Below, piece by piece: positions 5,588 through 12,191 of a DNA stretch of 14,764 nucleotides. Each line of letters starts with the position of its first letter. Within the stretch, counting starts at the first letter, position 1. The DNA comes from CAYVIB01 sp964451365 (GTDB lineage Bacteria; Pseudomonadota; Gammaproteobacteria; Pseudomonadales; Cellvibrionaceae). A program made the translations under genes and the position numbers. A model generated the notes under the pieces. The model made no database searches. It worked only from the letters and a program-made list of their open reading frames with translations, and had not been told where the DNA came from. The stretch is from NCBI GenBank assembly GCA_964451365.1, contig CAYVIB010000056.1, positions 1 through 14,764 on the forward strand, given 5' to 3'.

Positions 5588-6733
5588 TTACGCGTCTTTT
5601 TTGCCCCTGCTTTGCCTGAAACTCACGGGCGTACAGCCGTATTCCTTTTTAAAAAGCCTGTTGAAATAGGACGCATTGTTGTATCCAACCGAGTACGCAA
5701 TTTCCGAAACACTTGCATCTGTATTATCAAGTAACAGGCGTGCCGCTTCCGTCAGGCGCAGCTTGTTTAGATAGGCCGTGAAAGTTTGTCCTGTTTCAGA
5801 CTTTAGTATGTTGTTTACTTTGGTTCGATTGATACCCAATGTATGAATCAGGGAGTCGAGGTTCAGGTCGGGGTTTTTGTATTCGGAAGAAAGGTATACA
5901 AGTATATTAATTTTTTCCTTGAGCTTATGGGATTGTAACGGATCGTCGGCGGTTGCTTTAACGGGTGGATTATTTTTGGTTTGTTCAGTTGCATTGCCAG
6001 GATAAAAATAAATAAATAAACCGACATACAGGGCGAGGCAAATAACAAACACGCCGCTGAAAACATAGATGTAAATCCAATTGCGGCCCTGAAATGTAAT
6101 CGATTTCAAATTCAATTTTTGTGAGGTGGACGGTGATATTTGTTTAACGCTACCAAACTGCAGCCCCCGGATTTTTTTCGGTGTGTAACGCTTATCCGGC
6201 AACTCTGTACCAGGGTTCGTCCGCAACCATAGCGGGGTTTGGAAATTTTCAATATTCAGCCGGACAACTTGCCAATCCTGAAAACAGGCAAAGTAAGTTG
6301 TTGGAATTTTATAAGTGTTGCCATCCTCACCGTTTGCGGGAGTGTCGCTCCCGGCGCTCAGGGAAAGTGAGAGGATGCTTTCCGGTTGGCATTTGATATG
6401 GAGGTGCAAATGGGAAAAACGCGACAAATCCACCGCATCCTCTTTTTTTTCCGCGCGAAACGATAGACCAAAGTGTTCGATAGGATTTTGGGCGTCGCTT
6501 TGAAAGCGGTATTCAAAATCAAGTTCTTCCGCTGTCTTGACGATTTTCGATGTCGAAGGTTCGCTTGCCTGAGTGGAAATGCCGGTTTCGGGCAGCCAGT
6601 CAATATCGCTTGTATGCAAGGGCAGTAGTTCGATCCTGAGCCAACTGGCGTTATAGCAAATTACCCCGAGCGCGGTTAACGCGGCGACCAGGCAAAGGAA
6701 GATCAAGGTGGCTTTTTTATAGAAGTTGAGCAT
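5588..6733 (-). CDS. Membrane-anchored AraC-family transcriptional regulator with extracytoplasmic sensor region
   Basis: A 381-residue one-component regulator. A short cytoplasmic N-terminus and a transmembrane helix (about 8-26) lead to an extracytoplasmic region (about 27-218). That region is rich in beta strands (..DLSRFSHLHLHI...LSLSLSAG..., then ..KIRGLQFGSVKQ...LNLKSITFQG) and suggests a carbohydrate-binding-like beta-sandwich, which is inference. A second helix (about 219-244) returns to the cytoplasm. After a linker, a double HTH AraC domain (about 272-375) ends with the signature SVSEIAYSVGYNNASYFNRLFKKEYGCTPVSFR. Such proteins sense a ligand outside and bind DNA while still anchored in the membrane. 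It lies upstream of the xylanase-esterase gene on the same strand and divergent to the molybdenum enzyme operon, so either could be its target. The ribosome binding site is weak. The first terminator downstream is at 5046-5074. Confidence 0.88.
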   Translation of the reverse strand: MLNFYKKATLIFLCLVAALTALGVICYNASWLRIELLPLHTSDIDWLPETGISTQASEPSTSKIVKTAEELDFEYRFQSDAQNPIEHFGLSFRAEKKEDAVDLSRFSHLHLHIKCQPESILSLSLSAGSDTPANGEDGNTYKIPTTYFACFQDWQVVRLNIENFQTPLWLRTNPGTELPDKRYTPKKIRGLQFGSVKQISPSTSQKLNLKSITFQGRNWIYIYVFSGVFVICLALYVGLFIYFYPGNATEQTKNNPPVKATADDPLQSHKLKEKINILVYLSSEYKNPDLNLDSLIHTLGINRTKVNNILKSETGQTFTAYLNKLRLTEAARLLLDNTDASVSEIAYSVGYNNASYFNRLFKKEYGCTPVSFRQSRGKKDA

Positions 6734-6803
6734 TTCAGCACCACTGTTCGGGAAGTCCCGCCCCTGCAGCTTTCGTTATTATTGTCCGGCCTTATTTGCA
6801 TCG

Positions 6804-6818
6804 TATGATATTATCATA
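6804..6818. promoter_or_regulatory. 15-bp palindrome, possible operator
   Basis: TATGATATTATCATA is a perfect palindrome around a central T. It overlaps the candidate -10 box of the AraC-type gene, about 70 bp from its start codon, as an autorepression site would. This rests on symmetry and position only. Confidence 0.35.
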
Positions 6819-6839
6819 ATATTTATGCGCGAAGCGCAA
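6810..6839 (-). promoter_or_regulatory. Candidate sigma-70 promoter for the AraC-type regulator
   Basis: Read leftward: TTGCGC (6834-6839; four of six to TTGACA), an 18-nt spacer, then GATAAT (6810-6815; five of six to TATAAT). The start codon is about 75 bp downstream. Confidence 0.35.
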
Positions 6840-6888
6840 TACCCCTCATTCTGGTCGAGGTCGGAATGGATTCTTCATTCGGATAGAG

Positions 6889-6904
6889 TGTGATATGGAT
6901 CACC
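6889..6904. promoter_or_regulatory. CRP/Vfr-like binding site candidate
   Basis: TGTGATATGGATCACC fits TGTGA-N6-TCACA with one mismatch at the last base. It lies 155 bp from the AraC-type start and 320 bp from the molybdenum enzyme start, so it could link the regulator to carbon status. A single site of this quality can occur by chance. Confidence 0.35.
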
Positions 6905-7225
6905 AGACGCACATGTCAAGGCTGCGCTTGCGGGTTTGAAGTAATTGTTTCCCTATGCCGGTTCCGTCACCTGAATTCATTGTGGATAGCGGGGAAAGCG
7001 AGGATGCATCAGAGCGGGTGCTACGGTTTCCTTAAGCGCGAATGTGGTGACGCCCGCTGATTTTTTTATCTGGTGTCCCGGAATTTTCAACATCCGGGTA
7101 CAGGATGCCTTGTGATGACGGTTATCTTCAGGATCAGCCCCGATAGTTCGCATTTTTACAATTAATCTCCATCGTCTCCCGTCATACTCGCCGCTCCTGA
7201 ATATCCGGGCATTGGTGAAGGTTAT

Positions 7226-9439
7226 ATGACAGGCACCCTCAATCGACGCGATTTTATCAAGGTCCTCACCGCCGGCGGCGCGACGCTATTTGGCATTCCG
7301 CTGCCGTTGCGCGGTGTTTCCGCCACAACTGTTCCCCGGTCGGTTTCCGCCGATTGGTGTGTTTACGTCAGTATTCTCGACGACAATACCGTCAGTATGA
7401 TCTCCCCCGTAATGGAAATGGGGCAGTTCATGCGCACGACTGGACCAATGATTTTAGCGGAGGAAATGGACCTGGATTGGTCGTTGATTAGCGTCAGCCG
7501 CGATATTCCCACTCTGCTGAAACGCAGCGAGGACGGCGGTATTACATACGACCACGCGCCCATTGGCGTGGGGGGCAGCCAGGCGGTGCGCAAGAACTGG
7601 GACTATATGCGCAAGGCCGGCGCGACTGTCCGGCGCATGCTGGTGGAGGAGGCCGCATCCCGTTGGCAGGTTGAGCCGGACGGCCTGGCGACGGAAAAAA
7701 ACTTTGTGTATGACCGCGCGTACTCCCGTCGTTTCAGCTACGGCGAACTGGCCGCGGCCGCGTCACAACGTCGGGTAAATCCCGATAAGGTAAAGCTAAA
7801 AAATAAAGCCGAATACCGCATCGTTGGTAGAGACAAGGGAACGGTGGACATTCACGCTCTCATTACGGGCAAACCCGTTTTTGGCATCGACGAGGAATAC
7901 CCGGACGCGTTGCAGGCGGTGATTGAGCGCGCACCCGCCATTGGCGCGGAGATTCTGACCTACGATAAAAAGGCCGCGCTCGCGGTGCCCGGTGTGCGGG
8001 CGGTGATTGAAATCGAACGCAACGAGGATGAAAGCTGGCCCGAGGGCAGGGCTCAAATTGTTGCCGCCGGCATTGCCGTCCTGGCCGGGAACCTGTGGAG
8101 TGCGATGCAGGGGCGCAAGGCCCTGAACGCTAAATGGCGGAATAAAAGCGTGTATGCCACTCTCGATTCCGAAAGCGAAATCCAACAGTTTTACGAGCAA
8201 GTGAAAGGCGACGTCGAGGCCGAACTTACGCGCAATGACGGTGACGTGGAAAAAGCATTTGCCGACGCGGATATCGTGCTCGACCACATTTACGAAAAGC
8301 CTCTGCTGGCGCACGCATGCATGGAGCCGTTAAATTGCGTTGTCGATATTCGCGAAAAGGATGCAACCATTGTTGTAGGCCATCAGTGGCCGCATGCGGC
8401 GGCGGCCGAAGTTGAACGCATTACCGGTATTGATGCGGCGAAGGTTGAAGTGAGAAGCAAGCGCATGGGCGGGGGCTTCGGCAGACGCGGCGCAACCGAC
8501 TTTTTGCGCGAGGCGATTATGCTCGGCCACAAAGCGAAGCGGCCGCTCAAGGTAACCTGGACGCGCGAAGACGATACCCGGCGGGATTTTTTTGGCGCGG
8601 CGGCGGTAATGCGTATTCGCGCAAGCTTAAAAAACGGCAAACCGACAGGCTGGTACCACCGGCAGGCGCACACGCGGGTAAAAGCCGAAGCCAAGTGTTT
8701 TCCGGCCGAAGTCATAAAAAATTTTCGCGTCGAAAACATCAAATCGAATTCGCACATCCCCGTGGGCACCTGGCGTGGGCCACGGCAATTGCAGTGGGCG
8801 TTTGCGGCGGAATCCATGCTGGACGAACTGGCATACGCGGCGAAGCGGGACCCGCTGGAATTCCGGCTGGAGTTGATGAAGCCGCACAAGGCTCACCCTT
8901 TTGATTATTGGGCGGCGGAGGTGCTCGATTCCGGACGCATGGCAAAATGCTACGAAGTTGCGGCGTCGATGGCGGAATGGTCCAGGGCCAGGCCCGCCGA
9001 TACCGGCCTCGGGATTGCCGGGCATTTTACATTTGGCTCCTACGTCGCGTTTGTGATTGAAGTGACGGTAACCGGTAAAAATGAATTGCGGTTAAACAAC
9101 GCCTGGGGCGCGATCGACTGCGGTTTTGCGGTAAATCCCAATCATGTGCGAGCACAAATGGAAGGTGGGTTTATTGATGGTTTGAACGCCGCGTTGTTCA
9201 ACAAAGCCACGATAAAAGAGGGTGAAGTGCAGACGCGCAATTTCGATACCTTGCGATGGATGCGTTTGCAACATGCGCCGCGCGGGATTGAGGTGGCAAT
9301 TATCGAAAATGATCGCGAACCCACCGGCGCGGGTGAACCGCCCACGGCACCCGCCCCCGCGGCTTTAACCAACGCCATCTTTGCGGCCTGTGGCAGGCGC
9401 ATTCGCAAACTGCCCATTGCCGACAATTTTGTACTCTGA
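7226..9439 (+). CDS. Molybdopterin-dependent aldehyde/isoquinoline-type oxidoreductase large subunit (IorB-like), Tat-exported
   Basis: A 737-residue member of the xanthine oxidase family, of the IorB type whose length and Tat signal it shares. The N-terminus has a twin-arginine signal (RRDFIKV, residues 7-13, then a hydrophobic stretch). Cofactor motifs are GGGFGRR (415-421), WRGPR (516-520) and the C-terminal GAGEPPTAPAPAALTNAIF (701-719), whose Glu704 matches the catalytic glutamate of the family. The usual EMGQG near the N-terminus reads EMGQF (64-68). The reaction class is hydroxylation of an aldehyde or N-heterocycle at a molybdenum centre using water. Electrons pass through the [2Fe-2S] subunit encoded next, usually to a cytochrome. 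The gene order is large then small, the reverse of classical iorAB, and no cytochrome, FAD subunit or XdhC-like maturation gene is in the window. GAAGG at 7217-7221 is a modest ribosome binding site. The substrate is unknown; aromatic aldehydes from lignocellulose are a guess from the neighbours. Confidence 0.88.
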   Translation: MTGTLNRRDFIKVLTAGGATLFGIPLPLRGVSATTVPRSVSADWCVYVSILDDNTVSMISPVMEMGQFMRTTGPMILAEEMDLDWSLISVSRDIPTLLKRSEDGGITYDHAPIGVGGSQAVRKNWDYMRKAGATVRRMLVEEAASRWQVEPDGLATEKNFVYDRAYSRRFSYGELAAAASQRRVNPDKVKLKNKAEYRIVGRDKGTVDIHALITGKPVFGIDEEYPDALQAVIERAPAIGAEILTYDKKAALAVPGVRAVIEIERNEDESWPEGRAQIVAAGIAVLAGNLWSAMQGRKALNAKWRNKSVYATLDSESEIQQFYEQVKGDVEAELTRNDGDVEKAFADADIVLDHIYEKPLLAHACMEPLNCVVDIREKDATIVVGHQWPHAAAAEVERITGIDAAKVEVRSKRMGGGFGRRGATDFLREAIMLGHKAKRPLKVTWTREDDTRRDFFGAAAVMRIRASLKNGKPTGWYHRQAHTRVKAEAKCFPAEVIKNFRVENIKSNSHIPVGTWRGPRQLQWAFAAESMLDELAYAAKRDPLEFRLELMKPHKAHPFDYWAAEVLDSGRMAKCYEVAASMAEWSRARPADTGLGIAGHFTFGSYVAFVIEVTVTGKNELRLNNAWGAIDCGFAVNPNHVRAQMEGGFIDGLNAALFNKATIKEGEVQTRNFDTLRWMRLQHAPRGIEVAIIENDREPTGAGEPPTAPAPAALTNAIFAACGRRIRKLPIADNFVL

Positions 9440-9452
9440 AGGGGGACTTGAA

Positions 9453-9950
9453 ATGACAGTTAAATTCACCTTGAACACTATCTCTGTCACGGTTCCCCGC
9501 GATAAGGAGGATATGCCGCTGTTGTGGTTTATTCGCGAAGAGCGGAATTTAAAGGGCACCAAATACGGTTGCGGTATCGGCCAATGCGGCGCATGTACCG
9601 TGCATGTTAACGGTACGGCGGCGCGTTCATGTTCACTGCCGGTTTCCAGCCTGAATGGCATGGCGGTTACCACGATTGAGGGCCTGGCAAAAACCGGCGG
9701 GGAATTGCACCCGGTCCAGGAAGCCTGGATGGAAATTGATGTTCCGCAGTGCGGGTATTGCCAGCCCGGCCAGATTATGGCTGCCGCCGCTTTGATAAGC
9801 GAAATTTCCGAGCCGGACGATGAACAGATCGACAGCAGGATAAATAATATTTGCCGTTGTGGTTCGTACGTGAGAATTCGTAAGGCAGTCAAGCAGGCAG
9901 CCGTTTTGCAACGCGCCAGGCGTAACCGGGGTGTTACTAATCGAGGTTAA
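9453..9950 (+). CDS. [2Fe-2S] small subunit of the molybdenum hydroxylase (IorA-like)
   Basis: A 165-residue electron-transfer subunit with both expected iron-sulfur clusters. The plant-ferredoxin-type N-terminal cluster uses Cys40, Cys45, Cys48 and Cys60 (CGIGQCGACTVHVNG). The C-terminal four-helix cluster uses Cys100, Cys103, Cys134 and Cys136 (QCGYCQPGQ...NICRCGSY). The start at 9453 is preferred: AAGGGGGA at 9439-9446 is a ribosome binding site and the protein then begins MTVKFTLNTISVTV as usual. A longer in-frame start at 9381 overlaps the upstream gene. The gap to the large-subunit stop is 13 bp, so the two form an operon. It has no signal peptide of its own and probably travels through the Tat system attached to the large subunit. 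The reading frame ends inside the terminator that closes the operon. Confidence 0.92.
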   Translation: MTVKFTLNTISVTVPRDKEDMPLLWFIREERNLKGTKYGCGIGQCGACTVHVNGTAARSCSLPVSSLNGMAVTTIEGLAKTGGELHPVQEAWMEIDVPQCGYCQPGQIMAAAALISEISEPDDEQIDSRINNICRCGSYVRIRKAVKQAAVLQRARRNRGVTNRG

Positions 9951-9968
9951 TAACACCCTGGCTTTTTT
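9926..9968 (+). terminator. Rho-independent terminator of the molybdenum hydroxylase operon
   Basis: CCGGGGTGTTA (9926-9936) pairs with TAACACCCTGG (9951-9961) as an 11-bp stem with one G-T wobble and a 14-nt loop. C and six T follow. The left arm is inside the end of the small-subunit gene. Confidence 0.85.
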
Positions 9969-9974
9969 AGGGTG
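9954..9974 (-). terminator. Weak leftward terminator sharing bases with the operon terminator
   Basis: On the - strand CACCCT, an A-rich loop and AGGGTG (arms 9969-9974 and 9954-9959) are followed by TTATTAA. It lies 50 bp beyond the stop of the convergent GH11 gene. The 9954-9959 arm is the same segment used in the + strand terminator. Confidence 0.5.
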
Positions 9975-10024
9975 ATCGAAGCAATGAAAAACCTTTGTTC
10001 GTACTCTTTATTAAATAAAACTGA

Positions 10025-11152
10025 TTACTGGCAAACCACTCCGCCATGGCCAGACTGGCTGTTACAGGTATTCGATCCAATACAGCTCTGCGAGTTTTCC
10101 CATCCCCAGCCGTTATCGGAATTGGCGCACAGGGGATAGATGGTGCCGTACCAGTTGCAACGACAATCTTCGCCTTGTCCTCCGCTGCTGCTGGAAGAAC
10201 TGGAAGATGAACTGCTCGAGCTTGATGAACTGCTGCTTGATGAGGAATTGCTACTGCCGGACGAAGAACTACTACTACTACTGCTGCTATTGCCACATTC
10301 GGTTTCTTCAACATGCGCGCCCCAACTGATATCACAGGTATTACGCCCGATGCAGCTCCCGCCGTTTTCCCATCCCCAGCCATTATTCGTGCTTGTGCAA
10401 AGCGGTAGCGGGCTGCCATACCAATTACATACTTCGCACATGGTGTCCGGGTCGTCCTCAAACACCGTGATATCGGCGTAGCCGGTGCTTTGGTATCCCT
10501 CCGTTGAGAGGATCATGTGTCGAAACTCTCCCAGTTCCATTCCAAGATCGGCCCAGGCATCGAAGTGATTGCCTGTGGTAATGGTTCCGCCTGTTCTTCG
10601 CTCCTGTCGAACGCTCCAATACGTCTGGTAATAAAGGTCCGGTCGGGAGATGGTTCGCTTGTAGATGTCGTAAGTACCGCCGTCAGTGGTCACCGTGCCC
10701 TGGTAATCGGCAACAGGTCTCCAGGTGCCCCAGCTGTCCACGATAAAGTATTCCCGCAGCGGGTCCATCGTCCAGCCATATACTCCGATCCAACTGTTAC
10801 CACCGGGCTCAAACGTATTTACACGGTAATGCACCTCGCGCCTTCCGCCAGTTTCCCAGCCCTTACCGGCGTAAAAACTGTTAACTTCACTCCACTGAAC
10901 GCTGTAGTTTCCCTCGGGGCCCAATGTCAGGGTGGCAGGTCCGCCGCCTCCATCATTCCAGAGTTCATAAAAGTAGCCATCGTGGGAACCGTTTTCATTT
11001 TCCGTGATTGTTTGTGCCTGTGTGAGAGCACCGGCACAAGTGAAAAAAACGGCGGTAATAAATTTAATTGCACGGTGGAACGCGTGAACAGGTCGTTTCC
11101 ATTTAAACCGTTTATGTCTTCGCATGATTAATAGCATTTTTTGAATCTCCAT
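10025..11152 (-). CDS. Secreted GH11 endo-1,4-beta-xylanase with two CBM10 modules
   Basis: A 375-residue extracellular xylanase. A long, very basic N-region and a hydrophobic core form the signal peptide (cleavage probably after ALTQA, residue 46). The GH11 beta-jelly-roll spans about 47-231 with YSVQWSEVNSFYAGKGW, nucleophile Glu134 in PLREYFIVDSWGTWRP and acid/base Glu218 in HMILSTEGYQSTGYADITV. CBM10 copy 1 (239-286; CNWYGSPLPLC...NGWGWENGGSCIG) binds crystalline cellulose through exposed aromatics. A polyserine linker (289-323) leads to CBM10 copy 2 (328-375), which ends the protein. All domains look complete. GAGAGG about 6 nt before ATG 11152 supports the start; a second ATG at residue 10 would give a more usual signal length. 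It is expressed from the consensus-like promoter at 11293-11321 and ends against the convergent molybdenum enzyme operon. GH11 enzymes act on unsubstituted xylan stretches and complement GH10. Confidence 0.95.
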   Translation of the reverse strand: MEIQKMLLIMRRHKRFKWKRPVHAFHRAIKFITAVFFTCAGALTQAQTITENENGSHDGYFYELWNDGGGGPATLTLGPEGNYSVQWSEVNSFYAGKGWETGGRREVHYRVNTFEPGGNSWIGVYGWTMDPLREYFIVDSWGTWRPVADYQGTVTTDGGTYDIYKRTISRPDLYYQTYWSVRQERRTGGTITTGNHFDAWADLGMELGEFRHMILSTEGYQSTGYADITVFEDDPDTMCEVCNWYGSPLPLCTSTNNGWGWENGGSCIGRNTCDISWGAHVEETECGNSSSSSSSSSSGSSNSSSSSSSSSSSSSSSSSSSSSGGQGEDCRCNWYGTIYPLCANSDNGWGWENSQSCIGSNTCNSQSGHGGVVCQ

Positions 11153-11208
11153 ATTTAACCTCTCAACCGGTAAAGCTAAAAAGGGTGGAGGAGATGTGGA
11201 AGGTTTAT

Positions 11209-11225
11209 CCCGCGTTTCGCGCGGG
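11209..11225 (-). promoter_or_regulatory. Hairpin in the GH11 5' untranslated region
   Basis: CCCGCG (11209-11214) and CGCGGG (11220-11225) form a perfect 6-bp GC stem with a 5-nt loop, about midway between the predicted transcription start and the start codon. It may stabilise the mRNA or affect translation. Confidence 0.35.
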
Positions 11226-11292
11226 CAATTATTTCGGGGAGGCGGTTGATAATTTTCTTGTAAGGTTGAATTACGCCTTGCCCGCGCGACAA

Positions 11293-11321
11293 TTTATAGA
11301 GACATTTTTTCTTACTGTCAA
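11293..11321 (-). promoter_or_regulatory. Near-consensus sigma-70 promoter of the GH11 xylanase gene
   Basis: Read leftward: perfect -35 TTGACA (11316-11321), a 17-nt spacer, and -10 TATAAA (11293-11298; five of six). The predicted start is near 11286, giving a leader of about 135 nt. The GH11 start codon at 11152 is the first gene downstream. Confidence 0.75.
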
Positions 11322-11461
11322 ATTAACCATATCAAATTTTTGAATCACGTTGGACGATTTTGCAGTTGGAATAATTTTTATTTTTTTTCAAAAAGATCCA
11401 TGCCGGATTGTTCAAATTAAACCTCATCACAATATTATGTGATAAAGCGGTATCAAATTTT
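11318..11461. repeat. Paired box repeat upstream of the GH11 gene
   Basis: TCAAATTAA followed by TATCAAATTTT occurs twice: first at 11318-11326 and 11330-11340, touching the -35 box, then at 11412-11420 and 11451-11461. In the second copy a palindrome, ATCACA-ATATTA-TGTGAT (11426-11443), lies between the two boxes. The arrangement resembles duplicated operators, though the base composition is AT-rich. Confidence 0.4.
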
Positions 11462-11810
11462 GTTTTGCCGGCCGATTAAATAACTTTGATGCCAGTGATC
11501 CAGAGTGAGTGGCTGCATTAGGCGACAAGGAAATAATTCAGAAAAAGTTTTAATAAAAAATACGTAAATCACTTTTTTGCGTTGAATGGATGTTGCAAGT
11601 TCAAATCGACGGAATTTAGAGAAGAAAAAAACCGGTCAGGTGCCGGAATGATTCCTGGATTGCTAACCCAGGCGCAAACTCCTTTGCGTGAAACACCGTA
11701 AATAAGATGTGGTGTAGCCGGGGCTGAATTCCTTTGTGAGCTAAAACGATTGTTTGACTCGCGTTTTGGCGCCCGGGACTTCCGTTAGTTGGGGCGTAAT
11801 CACATAAACA

Positions 11811-11871
11811 TAGACTTTAGTCTAATTTCAAAAAGACAGGTTAGTAATATACTAGTATGCCAGATATGGCA
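11811..11871. promoter_or_regulatory. Cluster of three palindromes upstream of the CE15 gene
   Basis: TAGACTTTAGTCTA (11811-11824, 6-bp perfect arms), ATACTAGTAT (11849-11858, perfect) and TGCCA-GATA-TGGCA (11858-11871) lie within 61 bp, 320-380 bp before the esterase gene. They are possible regulator sites or a small folded RNA element. Confidence 0.35.
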
Positions 11872-12191
11872 ATAACAAACGTCATATCCGCAAGTTCAGT
11901 ACGACAATAAATAAAGCTGGATAAGAATTTCGGGGTCCTTTCGCCCGATAAATAATGTTTGCGCGGTACATGCCTGTTCCTAATGCGATTCGTAAAACGA
12001 CGGTTTACCAGTAAGGGAGACGTTACGCCTTAAATTTGCTTGCCCGTAAGAATTCTTTATGGGTGGTTTCGGCGCGCCTTGAATTTCCTTTTCCCAAATC
12101 GGCGTTTCCATATCACAGTAGTATCAGGCTCAACTCCAAGGGCAGCCGGCTGACATAAATGCGGCCGCGGCTCTTTCAACAAGAGGAGAGA

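Larger units (their letters stand above)
6734..7225. other. 490-bp divergent intergenic region
   Basis: Separates the AraC-type regulator (-) from the molybdenum enzyme operon (+). It holds a 15-bp palindrome at 6804-6818, a hairpin GCGC-GAA-GCGC at 6827-6837, a candidate promoter for the regulator, a CRP-like site at 6889-6904, and a 6-bp hairpin CCCGGA (7077-7082) with TCCGGG (7093-7098). No gene is visible, and no clear + strand promoter was found. Confidence 0.5.
11153..12191. other. 1-kb divergent regulatory region between GH11 and CE15 genes
   Basis: No open frame of gene-like length lies on either strand through most of this region. It is AT-rich (about 11290-11480) next to the GH11 promoter. 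Mid-region it is rich in small hairpins (CCGG/CCGG about 11631-11645, CCTGG/CCAGG about 11654-11671, CGCAAA 11673-11678 with TTTGCG 11683-11688, ACACC/GGTGT about 11693-11715). Several palindromes follow at 11811-11871. No clear sigma-70 promoter for the CE15 gene was found; TATACT at 11848-11853 lacks a good -35. Confidence 0.5.

Noticed and set aside
7796..9025. Several - strand frames of 66-172 codons within the molybdenum hydroxylase gene
   Set aside because: They are shadows of a clear, GC-rich coding gene with all its family motifs on the + strand.
11671..11730. Possible c-di-GMP riboswitch (GCAAAC, GCGTG, GCCGGGG order)
   Set aside because: The conserved core of the GEMM aptamer cannot be aligned; only short fragments match.
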